A DNA stretch of 64,000 bases from JBKHYJ01 sp046565505 (GTDB lineage: Bacteria > Acidobacteriota > Blastocatellia > UBA7656), in assembly GCA_046565505.1 (NCBI GenBank), contig JBKHYJ010000082.1, positions 3,795 through 67,794 on the forward strand, read 5' to 3'. Of this stretch, positions 25,573-34,280 are shown piece after piece. The translations under genes were made by a program, and so were the position numbers. The notes under the pieces were generated by a model that saw only the letters and a list, made by a program, of their open reading frames with translations, ran no database searches and was not told where the DNA came from. Position 1 is the stretch's first letter. Each line of letters opens with the position of its first letter.

Positions 25573-27216
25573 TCACATAGCCGGCTTCTGCCCCGCGAGG
25601 TTCTTTGCGGCGGCCGGGGCCTGCGCCTGCTTCTTCGCCCACTGCGGCCGTACCGACAGTATTTTCTCGCAGCGCTCTATGCCCGTCGTGACTTTGCCCG
25701 CGAGCGCGGCGGGCGGGCTCATAGATTCGGCCATCTTGAATAGCCTGTGGGCGCGGTCTATGTCTTGCGCGAGCAGCGCCGCCTCGCCCCCTTGCACGCA
25801 GGCCCGCACGGCGTTGGGGTCATCCGGGCAGGCGTTGACCAGCCTTTCGTACTCGACCCCGGCCTCGCGGTTCATCTCGGCTTCGCGAAGGTATTCGCAA
25901 ATCACCATCCAGTCGCGCACGGGGATGCGGGCGGCCATGTCGTTGTCCGGGAACGACGAGAGCAGATTGTCATACGCGAACAGGGCGGCCTCTTTATCAT
26001 CGTTGGCCAGGTGGTAGCGTATGAGCCGACCGTACATGGAGTTGAGCTGGTCGTAATTCATCGTCTGCTGATACACCTGTATCAAGGCCAGTATCGTTTC
26101 AAGGCTATTGGGGTCTTTAATCAAGTGGCTTCGCAGCTTGCGCTCCGCCAAGTCTACTTTCCCCTTGTCCAAGAACTCAAGCCCCTGCGTGACGGCCTCG
26201 GGGGCCTGGAACGAAACCTTCGCCTCTATCTTGGGATTGATATGCGTCTCTTCGTAACGCGACGACTTGAGTATAAAGGCGAAGCACGCGCCATAGACGA
26301 ACCCCGCGATATGGACCGAGTACGCGACCGGCGACGACCTGTCGAAATACCATTGGATTATATTCATCAGGAAGTACGCGATAAGATAAACGTAGCCTGG
26401 GGCAAACACTATGAGCTTCTTCTTCCCCAGGAACATCCGTATGAACCAGTGCGACCAGAAGAAAAGCTTTATTTTTGTCTTCGGCAGCCGGACCAAGAAT
26501 GCCCCCATCGTCGCCGAGATCGCCCCCGACGCGCCTATCAGCGGGGCCGGCGACGGGCTGAACACGAAAGGGAGGCACGAGAATATTGCGCCGAATATGT
26601 AGAAGACCCCGAAAACGCCCCTGCCCCAGAGGTCTTCCAGCGTGAACGCTATCGCGAAGAAGACGATGAGGTTCCCGAAAAGGTGCAGGACATCGGCATG
26701 CAGAAAGGCGTAGGTGATGAGCTGGTGCACGTGCCATTCGCCGTTCGGGGCAAGGCCATAGTTGAAACGCAAACTCTTATTCCTCGCCGCCTTGAAAGCG
26801 GCTACCTTCTGACTGAACTCGTCCCTCATCTCGGCCCCGCCCGACCCTTTGAACCAGAACTCGTAATCGCGCGCGGCGTCCGGGTCCCGCTTCATCTGCT
26901 CTTCTATAAAGTCGGATTGGGACTTGCTTATCAGCCCTATTCCGAGAAGCTCCTTCCTCACGTCCTTGTCGGCCAACAATTGTTCCTGGTGCTGCATGAC
27001 GAACTGCTCCAGCTGCGTGCCGCTGTCTATGATCTCCTTCAACTGCCCGGCCACGGCGGGCAGCGTCCCGTAATAGACCAGGACGTTCAGCGCCATGATG
27101 GCGAACGTAATGACAGGCAAGCGCCGCACGGTCGAGTTCTCTGTGCCAATCGGGATGAAAGACGAGACGACGGACGTGAATATTATTGCCAGGATCAGTA
27201 TGAGGATGGAAAGCAT
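25573..27216 (-). CDS. Rhomboid intramembrane protease fused to TPR repeats
   Basis: This 547-residue protein has rhomboid features: HADVLHLFGNL (residues 173-183, with His and Asn in the HxxxN position), the catalytic Ser in GASGAISATMGA (S230) and the catalytic His in YSVHIAGFVYG (H302). About 120 residues lie between the first and second helices, much longer than the usual loop. From residue 330 to 530 helical repeats follow, read as TPR-like (for example LAERKLRSHLIKDPNSLETI). Rhomboids cleave single-pass membrane proteins; the TPR part probably binds partners on the cytosolic side. The start is supported by GAGAGG about 7 bases upstream. No known substrate gene is beside it. Confidence 0.88.
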   Translation of the reverse strand: MLSILILILAIIFTSVVSSFIPIGTENSTVRRLPVITFAIMALNVLVYYGTLPAVAGQLKEIIDSGTQLEQFVMQHQEQLLADKDVRKELLGIGLISKSQSDFIEEQMKRDPDAARDYEFWFKGSGGAEMRDEFSQKVAAFKAARNKSLRFNYGLAPNGEWHVHQLITYAFLHADVLHLFGNLIVFFAIAFTLEDLWGRGVFGVFYIFGAIFSCLPFVFSPSPAPLIGASGAISATMGAFLVRLPKTKIKLFFWSHWFIRMFLGKKKLIVFAPGYVYLIAYFLMNIIQWYFDRSSPVAYSVHIAGFVYGACFAFILKSSRYEETHINPKIEAKVSFQAPEAVTQGLEFLDKGKVDLAERKLRSHLIKDPNSLETILALIQVYQQTMNYDQLNSMYGRLIRYHLANDDKEAALFAYDNLLSSFPDNDMAARIPVRDWMVICEYLREAEMNREAGVEYERLVNACPDDPNAVRACVQGGEAALLAQDIDRAHRLFKMAESMSPPAALAGKVTTGIERCEKILSVRPQWAKKQAQAPAAAKNLAGQKPAM

Positions 27217-27387
27217 TGCCGGGACCTCTCAGGGCCTGTGAGCAAGGTTGAGGGCAGGGGTCGGGAGCCGAGGCGTGCGGGCCTTTGTCTGAGCCGTCAG
27301 GGCCGAGCCGATGATAGCAAAGGCCCACATGCTCAGCAATAGTATTGTTCGGGGCAGACTCCGGGTCGAGTAATCAGTCGGCCGGGA

Positions 27388-28641
27388 TCACTGATTGTTC
27401 GTCGCGGCGCCCGGGTCTTCGGCGGCTTCTGTCGATTTCGCGATGGTGGCAGGCACGCGGAGCGTGTGTTTGCCGGGGGGCGTCATGCCGCGCTGAAGCT
27501 CCGGATTCATATCCAGCAGCGATCCGTAAGGTATCCTCAGCTTCTTCGCCAGCGGGCGTAAATCCGTCTGGCTGGCGATCATGCGGGTCTCGTAGCGGTA
27601 AGGGTACGTCGCCGGCATTTCAAACCCGTATTTCCTCGGATTCTTCGCGATCGTGACGACCGCAAGTATCGCCGGGACGTAGTTGCGCGTCTCTTGCGCG
27701 ATGTAGCCGCCGCGGTGGATGCGCCAGAAGTCGCGCGACCCAGAACGCGCTATGGCGGAGTCTATGTTGCCCTCGCCGGTGTTGTAGGCCGCCAGCGCCA
27801 GCGCCCAGTCGCCGCGGTATCGATTCGCGAGCCACCTCAGGTAACGCGCCGCCGCGCGGGTTGACTTCTCGGGGCTCGAGCGCTCGTCCACCCAATAATT
27901 CTGCGCGAGTCCGAACCGCACCCCCGTCGAGGGGATGAACTGCCATATGCCTTTGGCCGCCGCCGATGAGTAAGCGTAAGGGTTCCAGCCGGACTCCACT
28001 TGCGCGAGCCAGATTAAGTCCGTGGGAACGCCCTCCTGCTTGAATATCCGCTCGGCCATCTCGCGGTAGCGCACGGAGCGGTGCAGGCCCGCCTCCATTG
28101 TCGCGCGCCCGCGCCCGCGGCTGAAATAGCTTATGAACTGATTGACAGGGTACGAGGACGTGAAATCGAAGTTAAAGCGCGCGACCACCTCCTCTTCGTC
28201 CGCCGCGCCCGCCTCTTCGAGGTCGGCCGCCGACAGCGACGCGATCTTATCGAGGGGCGAAGGCTCGTACCGCTGTTCGTTGAAACCCCCGTCCTTCTGT
28301 TCGAGGGCGGCGATTTGATAGCGGTTGATTCTCTCGATCAAATCCCGGTAGTAGCCGCGCAGCTCGTCGTCGCTGCGCACGTCTATCGATTCGGTCAGGA
28401 TCGTATCCACGGCATCATCAAACTCGCGGCGCGCCACGTCGTACGCGCCCGACTTGTAGGCCTGCTCGCCCTTGTCGTAGTGCATCCTGGCCGTGCCGAT
28501 AATAAGCCGGACTTGCGCCTGCTTGGCGTCCCGCGGCGGCTGTGCCTGGGCGCCGAACGCGTCCGTGGTTTCGGAAGGGTAGCCGAGCCCGCTCAGCAGT
28601 AATGCGCAAAGTATGATTGCCGTGTATGTTCGTTTAATCAT
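27388..28641 (-). CDS. MltD-like lytic transglycosylase with LysM-like C-terminus
   Basis: ATG 28641 gives 417 residues; a longer frame from 28659 has no support. A signal peptide (TAIILCALLLSGLGY) is followed by a helical spacer and an SLT domain with the catalytic Glu in AQVESGWNPYAYSS (E216). AKGIWQFIPST and AAYNTGEGNIDSA are the conserved SLT blocks of the MltD type. The C-terminal segment RPLAKKLRIPYGSLLDMNP reads as a LysM-like glycan-binding motif, shorter than in Escherichia coli MltD. It would cut peptidoglycan in the periplasm. It is one of two SLT enzymes in this window; the other has no LysM part. Confidence 0.88.
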   Translation of the reverse strand: MIKRTYTAIILCALLLSGLGYPSETTDAFGAQAQPPRDAKQAQVRLIIGTARMHYDKGEQAYKSGAYDVARREFDDAVDTILTESIDVRSDDELRGYYRDLIERINRYQIAALEQKDGGFNEQRYEPSPLDKIASLSAADLEEAGAADEEEVVARFNFDFTSSYPVNQFISYFSRGRGRATMEAGLHRSVRYREMAERIFKQEGVPTDLIWLAQVESGWNPYAYSSAAAKGIWQFIPSTGVRFGLAQNYWVDERSSPEKSTRAAARYLRWLANRYRGDWALALAAYNTGEGNIDSAIARSGSRDFWRIHRGGYIAQETRNYVPAILAVVTIAKNPRKYGFEMPATYPYRYETRMIASQTDLRPLAKKLRIPYGSLLDMNPELQRGMTPPGKHTLRVPATIAKSTEAAEDPGAATNNQ

Positions 28642-28787
28642 CTGTCCTTGTCGGCCCATCCGGTATCACTGTGATGAAACGCGCGAGATACCTTCCCGGT
28701 TCAGTATTTATTATACCGGATCCCGGGGCGAGGGGGCAGTATTATCAACAAACATAAACGTTTTGCAACATCCCGAATCGCGCGCTT

Positions 28788-30011
28788 TTACTCGTACCTG
28801 AGCGCGTCGATTGGGTCGAGCGAGGCCGCCTTGCGCGCGGGGTAATAACCGAACGCCACGCCGACCAGGACCGAAAATATTACCGACGCGAATATGGAAA
28901 TGGGCGAGATGAGCGTCGGCCAGTTCAGCGTGTTAGAGATCGTGATAGAGGCCCCGACGCCCAGCAGCACGCCGAATATCCCGCCGACGACCGAGAGCGT
29001 GACGGACTCGATCAAAAACTGGCGGCGGATGACGCCGCTGCGCGCTCCTATCGCCATGCGTATGCCTATCTCGCGCGTGCGCTCCGTCACGGAGACGAGC
29101 ATGATGTTCATGATGCCTATGCCGCCCACGAGCAGCGACACGCCGGCGATTGACGCCAGCAGGTTCGTCATGATCTTGCTCGACTCGTCGGCGGCCTCAG
29201 CCACGTCCGTGAGGTTGCGTACGGTGAAGTCATTCTCCTGGTTCGGGCCGAGCCTGTGGCGCTGGCGCAGGAGTTCCGTTATCTGCTTCTCCGCGGTGAA
29301 GGTCGCCGCGGGGCTCACGGCCGAAACCATTATCTGGTTCACGTGCGTGATCGAGAGCATCTTCTTCTGCGCGGTCGTGTAGGGGACGATGACAGTGTCG
29401 TCCTGGTCCTGCCCGTACTGGTTCTGCCCTTTCGTGCTCAGCACCCCTATCACGCGGAAAGGGAGGTTGCGGATGCGCATAGTCTGCCCGAGCGGGTCGG
29501 CCCCCGCGAAAAGGTTATCGACGATGGTCTTCCCGATGACGCACACGCGCGCCGCAGTCCGCACGTCGCCCTCCGTGAAGAATTCGCCTGTCGCCACGGG
29601 CCACGCGCGTATGTCGGGGAATTTCTCATTCGTGCCCTGGATGCCGCTTGAAGCCGACCAGTTCTGGTTGCCGAACACGAGCTGCCCGTTGGCGCGGACG
29701 CCAGGGCTGGCGGCGCGCACGGCGGGACATTCGCGCTCTATCGCGTCTACGTCCTCTGGCACGAGGGTCGCCGACGAGCCTGACCCCCCGCGCATGCCGC
29801 CCTGGTTGGTCGAACCCGCCCACACGAACAGCATGTTGTTGCCCAGTTGAGAAATCTGGGACTGAATCGAAGCCGACGCCCCTTGCCCTATGCCCACCAT
29901 GGCGATTACCGCGCCCACGCCTATGATTATGCCCAGCATGGTAAGGCTGGAGCGCATCTTGTTGCGGCCGAGAGCCCGGAGCGCGATCCTGAACGTCCCC
30001 CAAAGGTTCAT
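28788..30011 (-). CDS. MacB-type ABC transporter permease
   Basis: A 407-residue permease with one N-terminal helix (LTMLGIIIGVGAVIAMVGIG), a large periplasmic MacB_PCD domain (residues about 45-270) and three C-terminal helices. TERTREIGIRMAIGARSGVI in the cytoplasmic loop is diagnostic of the FtsX/MacB family. GGSGSSA-rich residues near 75-85 form a flexible part. It overlaps the ATPase gene by four bases (ATGA). It belongs to a tripartite efflux or lipoprotein-type system with the ATPase and the adaptor upstream on the minus strand. Its translation start uses the Glu-rich tail codons of the ATPase as Shine-Dalgarno. Confidence 0.92.
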   Translation of the reverse strand: MNLWGTFRIALRALGRNKMRSSLTMLGIIIGVGAVIAMVGIGQGASASIQSQISQLGNNMLFVWAGSTNQGGMRGGSGSSATLVPEDVDAIERECPAVRAASPGVRANGQLVFGNQNWSASSGIQGTNEKFPDIRAWPVATGEFFTEGDVRTAARVCVIGKTIVDNLFAGADPLGQTMRIRNLPFRVIGVLSTKGQNQYGQDQDDTVIVPYTTAQKKMLSITHVNQIMVSAVSPAATFTAEKQITELLRQRHRLGPNQENDFTVRNLTDVAEAADESSKIMTNLLASIAGVSLLVGGIGIMNIMLVSVTERTREIGIRMAIGARSGVIRRQFLIESVTLSVVGGIFGVLLGVGASITISNTLNWPTLISPISIFASVIFSVLVGVAFGYYPARKAASLDPIDALRYE

Positions 30012-30817
30012 TCCTCCTCCTCCTCGTCGTCGATAGCCGGCGGCAGGTTCTCAAGCTCTTCGCGCGCGGACCGCGGACCATCGACCATCTCATCTTTTTT
30101 GATGCGCCCGTCTTTGAAAACGATCACGCGCCTAGCGTACTGGGCTATGTCGGGCTCGTGCGTCACCAGCGCGATTGTAATGCCCCTGTCCTGGTTGAGC
30201 CGCTGGAACACGTCCATCACTTCAATCGAGGTGCGGCTGTCGAGGTTCCCCGTAGGCTCGTCGGCGAGTATGATCGAAGGGTGATTGACCAGCGACCGCG
30301 CTATCGCGACGCGCTGCTGTTGCCCGCCCGAAAGCTGATTCGGCATGTTGTTCATGCGCCCGCTCAGCCCCACAAGTTCCAGGGCCTCTGTGGCGCGTTT
30401 CATACGCTCGGCGGTCTTCAGCCCGAGGTAGAGCATGGGCAGCTCGACGTTTTCGAGGGCGGACGTGCGCGACAGCAGGTTGAAGCCCTGGAAGACGAAC
30501 CCTATCTTGCGGTTGCGGATGTCGGCCAGCTCGTCCTTCGAGAGGGTCGAAACGTCCTGCCCGTCCAGGATGTAGTGGCCGCGCGTGGGGCGGTCGAGGC
30601 ACCCGAGGATGTTCATCGTCGTGGACTTGCCGGAGCCGCTCGCCCCCATGATCGCGACGAACTCCCCCCGGTCGATGTGAAGCGACACGCCGCGCAGCGC
30701 GTGTATCTCTACGTCGCCCATCTTGTAGATTTTGTGGACGTGGTCGAGAGTTATCAAAGCAGGCTCGACTAATGAGTCCCTGACCCGCCCCGCTTCGGCT
30801 ATGACTTGGGTTTCCAA
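30008..30817 (-). CDS. MacB/LolD-type ABC transporter ATPase
   Basis: A 269-residue nucleotide-binding subunit with Walker A GASGSGKST (about residues 57-65), the Q-loop near GFVFQGFNLLSRTSALENVE, the signature LSGGQQQRVAIARSL and Walker B SIILADEPTGNLD. The sequence NLLSRTSALENVELPMLY is typical of the LolD/MacB group. It powers the permease encoded downstream with a four-base overlap. Its C-terminus is a run of acidic residues (DDEEEEE). It probably forms one operon with the adaptor gene 93 bases upstream. Macrolide-type substrates cannot be deduced, since many such systems export peptides or lipoproteins. Confidence 0.93.
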   Translation of the reverse strand: METQVIAEAGRVRDSLVEPALITLDHVHKIYKMGDVEIHALRGVSLHIDRGEFVAIMGASGSGKSTTMNILGCLDRPTRGHYILDGQDVSTLSKDELADIRNRKIGFVFQGFNLLSRTSALENVELPMLYLGLKTAERMKRATEALELVGLSGRMNNMPNQLSGGQQQRVAIARSLVNHPSIILADEPTGNLDSRTSIEVMDVFQRLNQDRGITIALVTHEPDIAQYARRVIVFKDGRIKKDEMVDGPRSAREELENLPPAIDDEEEEE

Positions 30818-30910
30818 TGAAGTTCCCCCGGTTAAAGTTAGGGGCCCGGCCGTTGAGCATCTTCCCGACTCGATGATGCGACAAACCGACCGGACCCCGG
30901 AATCCGTTTT

Positions 30911-32479
30911 TTATCTCGGGCCGCGGCCGCCCCCTCCGCCTCCCGGCGGGCGCCCGCCGAATGGGGAGCTCGGCTGCTGTGACCGATTGCCGCCGCCTCC
31001 GCCTCCGTCGTTTTGGCCCGTGACAATTATATCTCCTTCATGGAGGTCACCGCCCGTCACTTCGGTCACGCGCCCATTAGTCAATCCCGTGCGGATGAAG
31101 CGAGGCTCAATCGTCTTCGCCCCCACCAGCACCCACACCATCTGCCCCTGGCGGCGCTGCCCCGCTTCACCGGCGGTGGGCTGGCCCGCGGCGGCGGCCG
31201 GGGGCTGCGCGTCTGCGACGTTAGAGTTATTTTCCGGCCGCTGATTCTGGTTCCCGTCCCCCTGCGCCCTCTCGCCCGACCCCTGGCCATCAGCCCCGCG
31301 GTTGTCGGCCGCGCGCTGCCTGCGCCGCTCGTCCATCTTCTCGCGAAGCGCCTGCTGCTCTTTTTCGGAGAGGTTCGGCTTGAACCTCAGCGCGGCGTTC
31401 GGGATCGTCAGCACGTTGTCGCGCCGCGCGACCGTGATGGTGATGTTGGCCGTCATGCCCGGCCGCAGCTTCGATTCTGGGTTCGACACGTCGATGACCG
31501 CGCTGTATGTGACCACGTTCTGCAACGTCTGCGCGTTCAGCCGAAGCTGAGTTATTTCGCCCGTGAACGTCTCGCCGGGGTAAGCATCCACTGTAAAGTT
31601 GGCTTTAATCCCCTGGTGAATCTGGCCCACGTCGGCCTCGTCGATTGAGGCGAGCACCTGCATTTTCGTCAGGTCATTGGCGATGGTGAAGAGGGTCGGG
31701 GCCTGCAAGCTGGCCGCCACGGTCTGGCCCACGTCAACGTTGCGCGAGACGACCACGCCATCGATGGGGGACGTGATTATAGAGTGTTCCAAGTTGACCG
31801 ACGCCTGCTGGAGTTGCGCCCTCGCCTGCGCGAGCCCGGCCCTGGCCTGTTCGAGCTTCGCCAGCGCGGTCGCGTTGGCCGCCTGCACCTGCCCGACCTG
31901 CGCGGTCGCCTGCTCGTAGCGGGCGGCGGCGGCGTTCGCCTGCGCCTGCGCCGATTCTATGTCGCGGCTGGGGATCACGTTCTTGATCTCCTGGTAGCGC
32001 TTGACGACAGAAATAGCGTCGTCGCGCTGCACGCGGGCGACTTCCTGGTTGGCCTTAGACGCGCTCAGATTCGCTTTCTGATTAACTATCTCTGTCTGCG
32101 CGGCCTGGACGGCCGCCTCGGCGTTGCTGACGTTGGCGCGGGCGTTATCGACCTGCGCCTGGAATATCGCAGGGTCTAACCGCGCGATGACCTGCCCGCG
32201 CTTGACCTGCGAATTGAAATCGGCCCCGAGGTATTGAACCGTGCCCGACACCTGCGAGCCGACCTGGACGGTCGTCACCGCCTGAACCGTGCCGGTCGCC
32301 GACACGCTCACTTCGACGTTGCCGCGGTCGGCCCTCGCCGTCATGTAATCGCTCGCGTTCGCCTTGTCGCCCCAGAAAAAAATGGCGGCCGCGGCCACGC
32401 ACGCGAGCAGCAATACCATAGCTATGGGTGCGCGCCGCTTCTTGATGACCACGACGAATCTTTTTAGTTTCTCTCCCAT
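30911..32479 (-). CDS. MacA-like periplasmic adaptor subunit
   Basis: A 522-residue membrane-fusion protein. An N-terminal helix (IAMVLLLACVAAAAIFFWG) anchors it to the inner membrane. A lipoyl/barrel-sandwich part begins SVSATGTVQAVTTVQVGSQV and a long alpha-helical hairpin rich in Ala/Gln follows (about residues 90-220), then ITSPIDGVVVSRNVDVGQTV. The beta-barrel domain is near 280-350. A Gln/Arg/Asn/Pro linker (about 385-450) and a Gly-rich tail (GGRPPGGGGGGRGPR) are unusual additions. It should bridge the MacB-type pair to an outer-membrane channel; no TolC homologue is encoded in the window. AGAGGAA precedes the ATG. Confidence 0.9.
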   Translation of the reverse strand: MGEKLKRFVVVIKKRRAPIAMVLLLACVAAAAIFFWGDKANASDYMTARADRGNVEVSVSATGTVQAVTTVQVGSQVSGTVQYLGADFNSQVKRGQVIARLDPAIFQAQVDNARANVSNAEAAVQAAQTEIVNQKANLSASKANQEVARVQRDDAISVVKRYQEIKNVIPSRDIESAQAQANAAAARYEQATAQVGQVQAANATALAKLEQARAGLAQARAQLQQASVNLEHSIITSPIDGVVVSRNVDVGQTVAASLQAPTLFTIANDLTKMQVLASIDEADVGQIHQGIKANFTVDAYPGETFTGEITQLRLNAQTLQNVVTYSAVIDVSNPESKLRPGMTANITITVARRDNVLTIPNAALRFKPNLSEKEQQALREKMDERRRQRAADNRGADGQGSGERAQGDGNQNQRPENNSNVADAQPPAAAAGQPTAGEAGQRRQGQMVWVLVGAKTIEPRFIRTGLTNGRVTEVTGGDLHEGDIIVTGQNDGGGGGGNRSQQPSSPFGGRPPGGGGGGRGPR

Positions 32480-32686
32480 CTATTCCTCTTTCGACCCGCG
32501 CCTGAATCTTGTTTGTTAATTGGCGCTTACCTCTATTTTGACATATCTCTTAGACGCTTTGCACTCCGTTGCGGTTACAGTTAAAAGCCCCCGCCTGCGG
32601 CCGGCGGCTCGACCCCCGCGCTTGACTTTGAGGACCGCGATGGCATATCCCTTTTCGTTCAGCCTGGCGACGAAGGGGAAGTAAGG

Positions 32687-34183
32687 ATGATTCAACAATC
32701 TGCCGTCGAGGCCGCGCGGAGCGAGACGCCGCCCGTTGACGTTGCGAGGGTCGCGGGGCGCGGGACGATCTACATCACGGCGGCCAAGCTCTGGTTCATG
32801 GCGAGCGGGGCCGTGATCTACCTCGCGCTGCCGAGGCTCTTGACGCCCGAGCAGTTCGGCCTGTACCAGGTGGTCATCGGGATCGCCTCTATCATCAACG
32901 CCGTCGTCGTGACCGGCACTTCGCAGACCGTGTCCAAATACATCTCTCAAGACGATTCCAAGGCAGACTCTGTCAAATCGAATGCCCTCAAGCTTCAGCT
33001 CGCCGTCGGGGGCGGGCTCTCGCTGGCGTTCTTCCTGCTCGCCCCGGTCATCGCAAGCTATTTGAACGACCCACGGCTCGCAGGTCATTTGAGGCTGGCG
33101 TCGCTGATAACGTTGTCGTACTCGTTTTACTCCGTCTTCACAGGCTACTTCAATGGGCAGAGGAAGTTTTTGGCACAGGCCGGGCTCGACGCGGCTTACT
33201 CGACTTTGAAGCTGGCCTTCGTCGTCCTCTTTGTGTGGTTAGGGTTCGGCGTGGCCGGGGGAGTCGGGGGCTTTGCGATGGCCGCCGCGACGGTGCTTGC
33301 CGTGTCGGCCCTGGCCGCCGGGAGGGGCGGGCGAAAGGGCGAGGTAAGGATCAGGGACCTGTTCAAGTTCCAGGCTTACCTGCTGCTTTTCACGCTCGTG
33401 CTCAACTTGCTTCAGAAGGTCGATCTGATATTGATTAAGGCCCTGTCTTCGAATGACGCGACCGCCGCGAGCAATAACGCGGGCTATTACGGGGCGGCCA
33501 TTTACCTGGCGAACTTGACCTACCAGGTTATCATCTCCGTCACGTTCGTCATCTTTCCGCTCGTCTCGCAGGCGGCGTTCGCAAACGACCGCGCACGCAC
33601 GCGAGGCTACATCGCCAACACGCTCAGGTATACGCTGCTGATAATGGCCCCGCTCGCGACGCTGCTTTCCGCGAATGCCGCGGAGGTGCTGCGCGTGTAT
33701 TACCCGGCCGATTATCAAGCGGGCGGCCCGGCGCTGGCGGTGGTGGCTTACGGCATGCTCTTCTTCGGCCTCCTATACGTCATCACGACAATAATCTCTG
33801 CCGGCGGCCGCCCGAGCATGTCGCTGGCGACGGCCGCCGTCACGCTGGTGATTAGCATCGCGCTCAACGCCGCCCTCATACCGGCCTATGGGCTGACGGG
33901 CGCGGCAACTGCCACGACCGCCTCGATGTTCTCGGGCGTGGTGATGGGAGGCGGCTACGTGCTGGCGAAGTATGGCGCGCTGATGCCGCGCATGTCGCTG
34001 TTGCGAATAGCGACATGCGCGGGGCTGGTCTACCTGGCTTCCCCCCTGTTCACGCCCGCGTCGAAGCTGATGATCATCGCCAAGCTCGTTTTGCTGTCGC
34101 TTGTTTACTGCGTGGCCCTGGTGGCGACTGGAGAGGTCGGCCGCGGCGACCTGGCGGCGGTCAAGAGAGTGCTAAAGAAGTAA
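32687..34183 (+). CDS. Polysaccharide flippase (Wzx/MATE-like)
   Basis: A 498-residue protein with about 12-14 transmembrane helices and the MOP/MATE-flippase sequence style: IYLALPRLLTPEQFGLYQVV and GTSQTVSKYISQ near the start, a Tyr/Phe-rich loop at SYSFYSVFTGYFNGQRK and paired helices through the C-terminus. Wzx-type flippases move lipid-linked glycan units across the inner membrane. It starts the surface-glycan region and is divergent from the MacA gene. AAGTAAGG lies just before its ATG. The glycan carried is unknown. The next gene on the opposite strand is convergent. Confidence 0.88.
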   Translation: MIQQSAVEAARSETPPVDVARVAGRGTIYITAAKLWFMASGAVIYLALPRLLTPEQFGLYQVVIGIASIINAVVVTGTSQTVSKYISQDDSKADSVKSNALKLQLAVGGGLSLAFFLLAPVIASYLNDPRLAGHLRLASLITLSYSFYSVFTGYFNGQRKFLAQAGLDAAYSTLKLAFVVLFVWLGFGVAGGVGGFAMAAATVLAVSALAAGRGGRKGEVRIRDLFKFQAYLLLFTLVLNLLQKVDLILIKALSSNDATAASNNAGYYGAAIYLANLTYQVIISVTFVIFPLVSQAAFANDRARTRGYIANTLRYTLLIMAPLATLLSANAAEVLRVYYPADYQAGGPALAVVAYGMLFFGLLYVITTIISAGGRPSMSLATAAVTLVISIALNAALIPAYGLTGAATATTASMFSGVVMGGGYVLAKYGALMPRMSLLRIATCAGLVYLASPLFTPASKLMIIAKLVLLSLVYCVALVATGEVGRGDLAAVKRVLKK

Positions 34184-34280
34184 GGGCGGCGGCTTGTGGC
34201 GGCGCATGCCTGCGCCCGCGCGGGTGGCATAAGAGCAAGTAGGCAGACGCCGGCGCTTAAATCAATCTGGGTTAGCGCCG

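Noticed and set aside
25747..27342. A 531-codon plus-strand open frame over the rhomboid gene
   Set aside because: The minus strand has a full rhomboid signature; the plus frame has no domain and a shadow-type composition.
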